This document shows positions 20,918 to 30,689 of a stretch of 64,000 nucleotides of DNA, one piece after another. The stretch spans positions 6,117,834 to 6,181,833 of the forward strand of contig OU452213.1 in the NCBI GenBank assembly GCA_911728435.2. Direction: 5' to 3'. Source of the stretch: Apoderus coryli. Taxonomy: Eukaryota > Arthropoda > Insecta > Coleoptera > Attelabidae. The notes beneath the pieces were generated by a model that searched no databases, was not told the origin of the DNA, and was given only the letters and a program-made list of their open reading frames with translations. The first letter of the stretch is position 1, and every line of letters begins with the position of its first letter. The translations under genes were made by a program, and so were the position numbers.

Positions 20918-21806
20918 GCGGCAAATTTTGGATAAATTAACTTCGAAACGATTTTTAAAAAATTATAAAATCCTTATTAACAGTAACAACTTCAAATCTT
21001 TTTTTTCTTAACCTATTTTCAGAATTCTTCGAACAAAAGGTTCTGAAAGTTCCTACCTATCTTTCCCAAGTCCTTAATAATAGGGTTCGGAAAGGCAAAA
21101 AGGAAAAATTTGGCACTTACGGTTTTGTCGTCAGTTCCAATAATCCTTTCTCTGATTGATTCCCAACTCGTCGCTGTAGGTGATCGTCTCCAGTCACTTA
21201 TCACTTTTGAGTTTTTCGATACGCACTTAAGAACTTATGTTCAAGTCACAAAAACTGGGTTTTCGACACAATGCGAACTTGTTTTTGAAACCGCGCGAAT
21301 CCTACCGACTGCGCCAATTTTGGATAAACTAACTTCGAAACGATTTTTAAAAAAATATAAAATCCTTATTAACAGTAAAAAACTTCAAACCTTTTCTTTA
21401 TTTTTCTTGGCTTTTTCTTAACCTATTTTCAGAATTCTACGAACAAAAGGTTCTGAAAGTTCCTACCTATCTTTCCCAAGTAATAATAGGGTTCGGAAAG
21501 GCAAAAAGGAAAAATTTGGCACTTACGGTTTTGTCGTCAGTTCCAATAATCCTTTCTCTGATTGATTCCCAATTCGTCGCTGTAGGTGATCGTCTCCAGT
21601 CACTTATCACTTTTGAGTTTTTCGATACGCACTTAAGAAGCTATGTTCAAGTCACAAAAACTGGGTTTTCGACACAATGCGAACTTGGTTTTGAAAACGC
21701 GCGTATCCTACCGACTGCGCCGATTTTGAATAAACTAACTTCGAAACTATTTTTAAAAAATTATAAAATCCTTATTAACAGTAAAAACTTCAAAACTTTT
21801 CTTTAC
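20918..21806 (-). repeat. 406-bp tandem repeat, about 2.2 units, each full unit with a tRNA-Ser-type PBS
   Basis: The unit from agatgcggcaaattttgg is repeated at about 21311 and partially from about 21717; open frames at 21110 and 21516 show the 406-base period. Minus-strand TGGCGCAGTCGGTAGGAT at 21299-21316 and, with one change, at 21705-21722 equals the primer-binding site of tRNA-Ser-primed Gypsy elements such as 17.6/297. A leader with ACCGTAAGTGCC, a good splice donor, follows. The array therefore looks like a repeated LTR-end/PBS/leader junction. The open frames start with TTG and are not taken as genes. Confidence 0.75.
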
Positions 21807-23640
21807 AGCTATTAGTTTGAGAATGATTTATATATAATTAGCAAAACAGTTTTATATGAAGTAAAATACAAACATAAGGGAAATATAATATTAACGATAA
21901 CAATAATTCTTAAATACTAAGTACTTTATTGGCTTGTAACTGGCAATGGTTAACAATGTGATTTGTTTGGAAACAAGGGTGTTTTATTTTAAATAAAATA
22001 AAATAAACATATTTTCGACAATTTTTGGCAGAAAATTCTTGTATAAAACAACGTTTTCTATCAGTCGTTTATTCTTCTAGATCAACGAAATGTACTCTAT
22101 CAAATAACTTCCATTCCATTTATAAGTTTTGCCTTTCGAATATCAGCCAATCAATTGTCTATATTTCTTATTCGAACCATTTTGCTTTTTGTGGAAAATG
22201 TCAATCAGCAAATTTTGTACACTCATTGTCAAGGAGGCCTAAACTTATCTTTTTTTTTATTAAATTCTGCAGCCATAGTTTTTGCAACACCAATTTCCTT
22301 CTTGATTTCCCTCAAAGATGATTTGTGATGAGCTTCAATATATCCGAAAGTATTTACCACCTTCACTCCGTGGTTCTTCTTATATTTGAATCCTCCAAGT
22401 TTTTATCCAGCCTCATAAATCAAAATGAAATTGTATGATTGCAAAATTAATTTGCAAAGAAACAGATTAATATTGCCTTGCAAGTTATTTTTAGCAGGAT
22501 TGTTTATAAATAATACTCCTGCAATTCTTTAAAATGAGAAATGAACATACAAGGCTTTTATTTTGTAATTTATTTTAATCTTTTATTTAACGTCTTTATC
22601 ATGTACATTATTTCGAAAGTCACGTTTAAAGTCTCTTTAGAGAATGCATCAAGGCAAGTTATTTAAACTTATCGCAATCCTGGTGTTTACCGCTCACGTA
22701 AATGCCATTCGTAATTAAGAATTCATTTAGAACAACTTGGAGACAGTTTATATTGAAAGCTAGTTGCTGTTAGTACAGATGTAATTTAACTTTTGGCTTT
22801 CTTGTTTAGCATAGAAAGGATATCTGGTTCCAAATGGTAGGTATATTGTAATTGAATTGAGTTGGTATTATAGTCGACCAAATTTTAAAAAACGTCTGGA
22901 AAAAGCAATTGATGATAACAAGATTTGATGGTGCTTCTTGGCAGAGACTCGGCAGATTCCCTCTGAGGTGACTTCTCGTCTCGAGAAATACTTTATTAAG
23001 AAGGGACTGGGTTATTATGTGTCAGATCTGTTTGTTTGTTTGTCTACTTTTAACAGAAAACGTTCAATAACAACGGCTAGGTGCTTGCAGATGATGTTAG
23101 AAAGGAAGCTGACAATTTGCTGTCTTCTTGACTCATTCTTTACTTGGGTAAAATACAGGATGAACATAGATCGAGTAATACCCTATTTTCGAGGAATTGT
23201 GATTATCTTCTTTAAACTTGTCAATTCGTTTAGGAATAAATTTTTCATTTTGTAACCCACACGATTTTTATCCAAGAACGATTTCCTTATTTTGAGCTAT
23301 TCGTGTCTCAGTGGCACCCATTTATTATGTTCAGAAAAGATAATAATATTCTTTGACACATTATATAATGATAATCCAAGTTCAAATCTTTGAGTATGCG
23401 GCTCTATTGTATATAGAGCAGGTTGAGCAGTGCCTCTGATACGTATTATAGGTACCTATACATTATCGAGAAAGCATATCTATGGTATATACCGCAGTTG
23501 CAACTATCTATCTATGTTGAAGGTTTCAATTTCATGCTTGAATTGCCCTTCAAAATAGATAATAATGTTATACATTGCTGCAAATAGGAAGGACAGAGAG
23601 GAATATTATAGCACAAGAGAGAGTCGCCATAAGCCACAAT
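21807..23640. other. Unassigned AT-rich sequence
   Basis: A 105-codon plus frame at 22938-23255 (MAETRQIPSEVTSRLEKYFI, TTG start) has no family I recognise. Nothing else stands out apart from the second copy of the small dispersed repeat at 23334-23400. Confidence 0.45.
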
Positions 23641-24010
23641 ATTATACAAAATAAATAAACAACAACAACATTGTCAAAGCATATAGAGATATCAGTTTTG
23701 AAACAAAGGGATTACTGTTTGTGTATTTGTTTCGATTTTTTTTTTGGTTTGCATATGAAATAATGTCATGTCCAGTATTATAAATTAATATTTGCTTTGA
23801 TAATGAGGGAAAGTTGTTATAGTTTTTTTGTATTTTTTTTTTTTTCATCAAAAAGCAATGCTTTAGCAAAACTTATTTTTTTCAATAACAAAATTTGCTT
23901 TACACAAAATGCTATAACTCACATTGATGTCAAATTTATACACGTATCGTTTGAAGATTTGTACTAATTAAAAATCAGTAGGAAAAAATTCTATCTATGT
24001 GGCATCCTTT
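23641..24010 (-). mobile_element. Mariner relic, 5' part, split by the hAT insertion
   Basis: The minus frame at 23642-23869 starts LKHCFLMKKKK, the N-terminal phrase of the mariner family also at 37480-37530, then degenerates. Upstream (23870-24010) is the mariner 5' untranslated region, near-matching 55190-55330. It breaks at 24010 and resumes at 28388 with the terminal block ending cctttttgaatgacctaatat. Confidence 0.75.
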
Positions 24011-24502
24011 CAGTGGCGGCTCGGGAGGTGGGGCACAACACGGGGAGATAAAACTGTTTACATTTCCAAGCGATCAAACATCATTATTTGCAGATATCGA
24101 TAATGCCAAACTTCCGCTGTGATTCCCGCATTGTTTTAAAATACACTATTTTGATACGGCATTTTTTACCGTTTTAAAGCAAAATATAACTTAGGTGATG
24201 GTACTAATTTTTGTGTATAGTAAAACGATATACCCAAGATATTTTTTAGTTACTTTTTTATGAATTTTAACATATTCAAGACATATTTCACCAAATCATA
24301 ATTTATTTATGAAGTACACGTGGCAACTCTGTAAAGCAGAGCTACTGAATAGTACGCGAAGAATTTACGATTTCATTCATTCTTGTAATCAGCCGGTAGT
24401 TTGAGCTCTGTTGCCAAATATCCTTTGTGCTCGTGTTTATTTGCTTTTGGTTGGTGATTTTGAGTGTTTTTTGTGCAAAAACTATAAAAAAAACAATTAA
24501 CA

Positions 24503-24567
24503 ATGGTGCGACAGTGTATAGTTTGTAAAAATAATGAAAATTCCAACCCAAATTTGATATTTCGGAG
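24503..24567 (+). pseudogene. THAP-domain protein, exon 1
   Basis: ATG followed by VRQCIVCKNNENSNPN, the CxxC half of a THAP zinc finger (C2CH). The exon ends at a consensus donor (GTAAGT at 24568) in phase with exon 2. THAP fingers bind DNA and occur in P-element and several hAT-derived proteins. About 490 bases of leader separate it from the element terminus at 24011, consistent with this being the element's own 5' exon. Confidence 0.7.
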
Positions 24568-24818
24568 GTAAGTAAGTTACGACTTGTTATTGTTTATCAG
24601 TGGTGTAGTTTGCTTGCTCTACAAATTAAAAAGAAATTGCTGTAAATAAATACCTAATGTAATTGTTAATTTTTGTGATGTTATAGAGATGCTAGGTTCA
24701 TCTTACAGTATTTAAATCAAGGTTTAATTATAAACTAAGATTGCACTTCGTTAGATAACTAAATATATTAATACTGAATAGGTAAGTTCCAAAAGAATTA
24801 AATAATTTCATATTGTAG

Positions 24819-25022
24819 GTTTTCAGTAAATTCGGAAAGACGCTAAAGGTGGCTACAGCTTTTGGGTCTGGAAAATCAGTATGTCCCCAAGTATGCACAA
24901 ATATGCTCAAACCATTTTGATGTAAGCGACATTAAGATAACTGAGATTACTGGTCGAAAGCAAATTCGACCAGACGCTGAACCTCAATTATCATTTCCTT
25001 TTAATGAGCCTCTGTCGGACAG
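24819..25022 (+). pseudogene. THAP-domain protein, exon 2 (with premature stop)
   Basis: Preceded by acceptor ttgtag and followed by donor GTAATT. In phase with exon 1 it reads FSVNSERR, then TAA, then RWLQLLGLENQYVPKYAQ and CSNHFDVSDIKI, with the Cys and His of the THAP C-H pair, ending near PQLSFPFNEPLSDR, the usual hydrophobic end of the domain. The TAA sits where a Gln or Lys codon would be expected, so the finger is truncated and the gene is dead unless read through. Confidence 0.75.
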
Positions 25023-25137
25023 GTAATTATATATACATGCCTTAATAAAATTTAAGGTATAATGTTCAATAATATTGTAATAAACATTCGAGATCTGTGG
25101 TATTTACTATTGTATTTATATTTATTTTTATTTTCAG

Positions 25138-25182
25138 CTCAGATTCAACTGTAGCCGAATCCTCTCCAAGCAAATCTAGTAG
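25138..25182 (+). pseudogene. THAP-domain protein, exon 3
   Basis: A 45-base in-phase segment between acceptor tttcag and donor GTAAGT: SSDSTVAESSPSKSSR, a Ser-rich linker as usually follows a THAP domain. The call rests on phase, splice sites and neighbours. Confidence 0.5.
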
Positions 25183-25373
25183 GTAAGTAGATATTGAATA
25201 TTTAGGGCATCAGATGTTGATCAAGCAAGGACCTATGTGATCCATAAACCGTAGCAATGCAATCTTATTAAAATTAACTTCCTGGCTTATCTATAGATAA
25301 GATATTTACAAACTATAGTTTGTAAATATAGCTACTAAACTGAAATACTAAGCTAAAACATTTTATTTTTTAG

Positions 25374-25475
25374 AACTTCAGATGTTCATGAAGCAGGGAT
25401 CTGCGATCCAGAAACTTTAGAAATGCTAGTTGCTGAGGAAGCAGTTGCTGGCCCCTCGAGTGGCCCATCTAATTT
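25374..25475 (+). pseudogene. THAP-domain protein, exon 4
   Basis: Between acceptor ttttag and donor GTAAGT, in phase: TSDVHEAGICDPETLEML and then VAEEAVAGPSSGPSN. Low-complexity acidic/Ser linker. No further exon was found before the opposite-strand hAT segment, so the catalytic part expected downstream is missing. Confidence 0.5.
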
Positions 25476-26083
25476 GTAAGTATAGAGCTTTAAATTACAA
25501 CATATAACTAAGATTGTGGAATTATGTGCTCTAAATCTAATGTTATCAACGATTTATATTTTGTAATAATAAATTTTTCTTGTTAATTTTTTATTGTATT
25601 ACATTTATTTATCACATTACATTACATTTGGAAATTATTTATACGAGTTTCCTAGATAATATATAGTGGTTCTACCTATCTCCTATCTAATCCTATAACC
25701 ATCATAGTCTAAAGTTATTTAGAATTAGATACGGTAATAATAATAATTTAAAATATATTTTTATCATAAATCATAATGAATCATAAACCAAAAAAAAATA
25801 ACGTTATTTTAAAAACCTACAATTGATCATTGCTTTATATCACTCAGAATGCCTTTAAAACCGTACGCCACTGGTACAAAAACAAAATCGAATCGACGAA
25901 CCAGGTACAACGTTGCCATTTTTTCTATCTGTCCTTTTCTATCTTATATATCAACTGCCAACTTATGTCTGATTGTGAATTATGAATGAAATTTCAGATA
26001 ATTTTATATCTCTCGAGTTTCTAGATCTGTGGCAATACCACCCAAAAGTTTTCAAAATAAAGAATTAAAATAATAGTTTTTTT

Positions 26084-26347
26084 TTAAGGAGTTAGAGTAG
26101 CTAGATAATAACATTTTGCTAAACTTACCATGACCATTAAAACAGCAAAGTGGTTGATGACTTGATCATTAAAATTTGAAATGGATTTCACAAGTTTTTT
26201 TTCAATAGATAGCATTGCTAACGCGCACAACCTTTCCTGGCCCATAGTGTTTCTTAAAAATGTTTTGATCCATTTGTGGGTAAAGAAACATATTTCGCTT
26301 TGTACAGTCGTCATAGGGACTGTACGCAAAACAGTCAAGAATTCCAC
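26084..26347 (-). pseudogene. hAT transposase C-terminal dimerisation segment
   Basis: An 87-codon frame with the hAT signature order: TVPMTTVQSEICFFTHKW, IKTFLRNTMGQERLCALAML, then SIEKK. This corresponds to the conserved pattern (P-x-T/S, E/R-x-x-F, I/K-T-x-R-S/N-T-M-x-x-x-R-L, LA-LSI) at the C terminus of hAT transposases. The catalytic insertion domain and N terminus are absent. Orientation is opposite to the THAP exons in the same element. Confidence 0.85.
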
Positions 26348-26689
26348 AGATTCACTAAATGTTAAATGTTAAATTGTTTTGGATAAACATTTGTAACAGA
26401 GGCACAGCCCCACTGTGTTTCAGAAAATCGTCTCGTGCGTATATATTATCGAGAGTTCATTATGTAATTTTAAGTAATTTCGATTCAAATTTTCAAATGC
26501 AACATTTTATAGGGAATGCTAACGAAATCACATTGGTCTGGTGCAAAGTATAAAATCTAAAATAATTTTTTCTATTTTTCTGAAGTAATCCATCTATCGA
26601 GGAGTGAACAGTATGATTTGAATAAAACGACGCCTACTCCACAAAATGATCTATATATATATATATACGTTAAAACCTTGTTTTTAAAT

Positions 26690-26728
26690 GCCAGACATGT
26701 TTCGGACTGCACGTCCATCATCAGTGGC
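26690..26728 (-). ncRNA. Hammerhead ribozyme motif (Penelope type)
   Basis: Read on the minus strand: stem I GCCA, core CTGATGA, stem II GGAC-gtgca-GTCC, core GAA, stem III ACA/TGT, cleavage site C, stem I partner TGGC. Every conserved core base and all three stems are present. The 3-bp stem III with no loop matches the minimal hammerheads described in Penelope-like elements, which are thought to act best as dimers. Expected to self-cleave after the C of GTC. Confidence 0.85.
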
Positions 26729-27139
26729 TTAAGGAACCTTATACAATATTGTTAGATGTGAGGGTCGTACTTCATACAAATATTAATAGAGTTTTTTACA
26801 TTGATTTAAACGTTTATACATATCTGTAAAATAATCACTTATTTAGGATATGGTGTAATATTATTATACGTGTAGGAATCTTACCATTTTGTCGGAAATA
26901 AATTGAGTGTTAAATTAATAAAATAAAAATATATAGTTAAATGGTTGAAAATTTGTCAAGTATTCTTGCTTCCGTTCTGCGTTTTCTTCTTTTTCTCATT
27001 TTAAAAGGAAATTAAATTAAAACTTATACAATCTGGTAAGAGCCCACAACAGTATGGCTGTTTTTAAGATTCACAAATAAGATAGGACAAAATAATATTT
27101 GGTAATATCAAATAACATTCATAATATCAAATAACATTC

Positions 27140-28084
27140 ATGGTCCAATTCATTTACCTAAAAAGATACGTGGATGACATCTTCGCTATATACAATGGAA
27201 CCACTGATGAAGTCGTCTATACGCTCAACTTCATGAACTCCTTACATGAACGAATTCAATTCACACATGAGTCTGAAACAAACAACTCATTAGCGTATCT
27301 TGACTTAACCATACACAGACATAACAACCAACTTACTTTCTCAATATATCATAAACCCACTTCGTCAGATGCTATTATAGACTACCACTCCAACCACCCG
27401 TCAGCACACAAATTCTCAACATTCGAATCTTACTTCCACATACTCTTCCACGTACCAATGGCACATGGTGACTTCAATAAGGAATTATCAATCATTTACC
27501 ATATAGCTAAAGTAAAGCACTACCCAACATCTAGGATTAATAAAATATATTATAGACACTTAATAAAGAACACATTTAACGGACTTACCTCTTTCAAAGA
27601 TTCCACAAACAAGAATTTCCACCCCATTACATACATCGGTCCATTCATGCATTCCATTAAAAAACTATTTAATAACAACAACATTAACATATGCTTCAGA
27701 ACTAGAAATACCATTGGCAATTACCTTGACAACAGCAAATCCCCAGTCAACTGGCTTCAAAAATCCGGAGTATACATATTGAAGTGTGGCACCATAAACT
27801 GCAATACTATCTACATTGGTCAAACTGGTCGCAACTTTGAAACTCGTATCAAAGAACACAATAAAATCATTGAAAAAGCCACTCAAGAAAACGCTGAAGA
27901 AACAAACAGCAACTCTGCCTTTGCCAACCACATCTATAATGAACATCACTCCTTCTCCATCGATCAAAATGCTGAAATGCTCCATTCTTGTCTCAAAAGC
28001 ACAATGTTAAATGTCTTGGAAGCCATGGAAATCAATTCATACAAAAAGAATTTAACACTCAATTTATTTCCAACAAAATGGTAA
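27140..28084 (+). CDS. Penelope-like reverse transcriptase (C-terminal part) with GIY-YIG endonuclease
   Basis: 314 open codons; the first codon is ATG but the protein is truncated at its N side. RT motif C, KRYVDDIFAIYNG, is at residues 8-20, followed by a thumb-like region (SLAYLDLTIHRH...FSIYHKP). Near 210-235 is the GIY-YIG start, VYILKCG then TIYIGQTGRNFETRIKEH. A later NSAFANHIYNEHH matches the domain's second half. The RT-plus-GIY-YIG combination is diagnostic for Penelope-like elements, which integrate with this endonuclease. RT motifs before YVDD are missing, so it cannot be autonomous. No stop or frameshift within the part present, so it is relatively young. Confidence 0.92.
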   Translation: MVQFIYLKRYVDDIFAIYNGTTDEVVYTLNFMNSLHERIQFTHESETNNSLAYLDLTIHRHNNQLTFSIYHKPTSSDAIIDYHSNHPSAHKFSTFESYFHILFHVPMAHGDFNKELSIIYHIAKVKHYPTSRINKIYYRHLIKNTFNGLTSFKDSTNKNFHPITYIGPFMHSIKKLFNNNNINICFRTRNTIGNYLDNSKSPVNWLQKSGVYILKCGTINCNTIYIGQTGRNFETRIKEHNKIIEKATQENAEETNSNSAFANHIYNEHHSFSIDQNAEMLHSCLKSTMLNVLEAMEINSYKKNLTLNLFPTKW

Positions 28085-28221
28085 GATTCCTATACGTATA
28101 ATAATATTACACCATATCCTAAATAAGTGATTATTTTACAGAGATGTATAAACGTTTAACTCAATGTAAAAAACTCTCTATTAATATTTGTATGAAGTAC
28201 GACCCTCACATCTAACAATAA

Positions 28222-28250
28222 GCCACTGATGATGGACGTGTGTGATGGCA
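28222..28250 (+). pseudogene. Degraded hammerhead copy in the right arm
   Basis: GCCACTGATGATGGACGTG is retained, but the stem II partner and the GAAA core are deleted, ending directly in GTGTGATGGC. It cannot fold as a hammerhead. Confidence 0.8.
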
Positions 28251-28387
28251 TTTAAAAACAAGGTTTTAACGTATATATAGAGGTCATTTTGTGGAGTAGA
28301 CGTCGTTTTATTCAAATCATAATTTTTTCTACTTCAATTTTTAAGTACGGCACGTGCCCACGTGCCCTAATGGACCAACCGCCACTG

Positions 28388-28416
28388 TATCCTATGCCTT
28401 TTTGAATGACCTAATA
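28388..28416 (-). mobile_element. Terminal piece of the mariner split by hAT
   Basis: tatcctatgcctttttgaatgacctaatat matches 57020-57050 and 55333-55362 (catcctatggcctttttgaatgg). Together with 23641-24010 it restores one mariner end once the hAT is removed. Confidence 0.75.
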
Positions 28417-28419
28417 TCT

Positions 28420-29410
28420 TAACGATGGATTATAAATCAATCACTTAACTAAGTAATCTCTTTCACACTAAATTCATTTCTTAATTTAAAGTAATATTTT
28501 TTTCTAATTATTAAATCACAAAGCGTACTTTCAACATGCAACCGTTATGCATTTATTGGCCCCAAATAAACCGTTTCGATTCATAAAAATATTGGAACGT
28601 TACAGGAAAACGAATTCCCATAAGATTTAGTGTCGAAAAAATCCGTGTTTAACCAGAATCTGCATAATAGTATTATATCTTCTTGAAGAATATAGGAATC
28701 CTTCGGGAGATCATCGTCTTGCCTACGGCATTGTTACAGAGAGCAATCTACGATAGGGAGCGTTTTTAATAAGACAAATCATCAGAATAAGTTTGACTCA
28801 CTCTGTATTTATTGAAGACTTTGAATTCGTATTAAAGGTTATTTATTAGATTTATTTATTATGTATGCCGTTTATGTTTCCCTTTCACGAAACCAGAAAC
28901 GTATTTTTCTAGAAAACTTCACAAGCACATACATAACTGAATGCCAAATAGAGCGATGGCAAATTTTTACAAATAAAATGAGCGAATTTCAAATAGGTTG
29001 AGAAAAAGGCAAATATATTTTAACAGAAGTTACTTTTTCTCTACCTATGTTAGTTCTGTTATACACGGTTGACTTGTCGAAGGTTTTAATTTTTTTTAGC
29101 CTTATTTTCAACTAAAAATGGGTTTCAGTAAGTCATGGTAAATAATATCACACAAATCACCTGGAGACCTTATAAATATATTTTATCCTATCGTGGATGG
29201 TAAACTGCTCACCCACTAAACACTGGAGAACAAACAATACGATAAAACTCATTCCCAATTTCTTGCGAACTTCTAAGCTAAGAACATTGAATCCTCTACA
29301 TATATACAAGAAATTTTAGAAATTTGCGCTACTACTACTATGCTACTCGATGCTGAATCCTACTCTGCAGTCAAAATACTTGAAATTTGAAATAAATTTT
29401 GGTTTTATTT
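28420..29410. other. Unassigned sequence
   Basis: No coding region, TIR or repeat recognised. AT-rich with scattered unique blocks (for instance tcgggagatcatcgtcttgc at 28699). Confidence 0.5.
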
Positions 29411-29419
29411 CATGTCATA

Positions 29420-29470
29420 TACATACAACGTTTCGACAACTCCATTTATGTTGTCATCTTCAGGTACTCT
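29420..29470 (-). ncRNA. Second hammerhead-like motif (putative Penelope remnant)
   Basis: Minus strand: stem I GTAC, core CTGAAGA (fits CUGANGA), stem II GACAAC...GTTGTC (6 perfect pairs), core GAAAC, short stem III ACGTTGT, then a GTAT that can pair with GTAC. The core and stem II are good; stem III and the cleavage position are ambiguous. No Penelope ORF lies next to it, so it would be a solitary terminal-region remnant of a different family. Confidence 0.5.
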
Positions 29471-29479
29471 ACAAAATTA

Positions 29480-30680
29480 TTTATATATCTTTAAATCGAT
29501 GGAACACAATTTTGACATTATTGATAATATTAAAAAATCAAAAAACATTTAAAACCTCCAAAAGCAGCAAGTATTATATTAAATGGGACAATAGTACAAG
29601 TAAGAACGACATTATTGGCATACAGATATTTCGAAACTAGGGAAATAATATAAATGCAACTACTGCAATTGACTTGATTTGGATTATAATTATTAAAGAA
29701 TGCCCTACCTTTGTTTGGTGTAAAGTACGACACAATTAAGAATATACGCTTTTAAATGGGCTATCCGTATAAAAGTGTCACTCACTACAAAAATTTTAAC
29801 TGGAGTTAGAAAAAAATAAGATTTAACAGAATCGCGTTTCAAAAAAATTCCAACATTTTTATTAGAGGAGAAAATAATTTTTTTGTAAATCATATTAAAC
29901 TCCCTTTTTACGACGCCTATGACCGCCTGCCCAATTGAAGTTTAAATTAGACATTAGTTTAAAGGTTATGATGCAGCACCATGTTGCCAAGTGTATCGAT
30001 TTACCGCGCATTTAAATTAAAAAATTTATTTACAAAATGTAGATAAGTAATTATTATGTGACTACAATCATACGAAATATTAAATAATTATGTTAGCACC
30101 TACTTTTCGGATATGTCTAACATGCCATAGAATGATTTTTGAACTTCCTGGGGACCGCTTGGTTTTCCTCGTTCAGTCTTCTTGTTTAATGTCAGGTACT
30201 CAGCGCGACGACCAAGACAAGGTTGCTCCCCTCCGTCAGGAAAACCCCAAAGGGTAACAAAAACACACAAATGCAAATAACACTAGCACTTCAAAGCACT
30301 ACAACAGCAAATGTGCAAAGACGCCACTGTTAACTTCACTTTATTTACACGCTTAATCACTGAACTTCGGATACGTGCAAAAACACCAGGATTATTGCGG
30401 ATTTGTTGATCAGCTGCCCCTCAATTTGTAGTCGTAACTGCTGTTCATTACCAATCTCCGTTTCATGTAGATGTAAAATTATTATTATTTTACATAACTC
30501 GTTCATGTTTTACAACAGGAACTTCTCGGGCATCACTTATCACAGTAATAATATGTTAATTCCACGTTTGAATAAGGCATTTTCAATAATTAAATTGAAT
30601 TTTTTAAACATTCAAAACACAATGAAGGAATATAATAATGTAAAGTCAAAAACGCGATGACAAATGACATACCAACAACA
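29480..30680. other. Unassigned, one minus-strand exon-like frame
   Basis: On the minus strand about 30110-30275 reads VTLWGFPDGGEQPCLGRR and continues to YGMLDISEK and a stop. The composition is protein-like but I know no family. The rest is featureless; a plus frame of 85 codons at 30403-30660 is unsupported. Confidence 0.35.
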
Positions 30681-30689
30681 AGGATATTA

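Larger units (their letters stand above)
26612..28320 (+). mobile_element. Penelope-like element, 5'-truncated, with inverted terminal arms
   Basis: The ORF end plus 3' region (about 28045-28320) is repeated in inverted orientation at 26612-26918, bracketing a plus-strand ORF with RT and GIY-YIG domains. Inverted partial copies at the 5' side are a known habit of Penelope-like elements. The flanks aattttttctattt (26564) and aattttttctactt (28321) are a likely target duplication. The left arm keeps an intact hammerhead motif; the right arm has lost it through small deletions. Confidence 0.88.
24011..28387 (+). mobile_element. hAT-superfamily element (composite)
   Basis: Termini CAGTGGCGGCTCGG (24011) and, read inward from 28387, CAGTGGCGGTTGGTCC are hAT-type TIRs. 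Flanks catccttt and tatcctat are a diverged 8-bp target duplication; an uninterrupted relative of the target at 57019-57026 reads catcctat. Contents: THAP exons on + (24503-25475), a hAT dimerisation segment on - (26084-26347) and a nested Penelope-like element (26612-28320). Oppositely oriented coding parts imply an internal inversion or fusion of two hATs; another hAT-like end (CGCCACTG) lies at 25865-25872. Confidence 0.75.

Noticed and set aside
20918..21806. CRISPR-like or satellite array
   Set aside because: Only about 2.2 long units in a eukaryotic context, with LTR/PBS content explaining the sequence.
21110..21815. Duplicated gene pair (103- and 99-codon frames)
   Set aside because: Both start at TTG, run antisense through a primer-binding site and leader, and duplicate because the DNA is a tandem repeat.
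24011..25872. Independent hAT ending at CGCCACTG (25865-25872)
   Set aside because: The flank there (gtacaaaa) does not match the left flank (catccttt), whereas 28388 (tatcctat) does and the empty site agrees.
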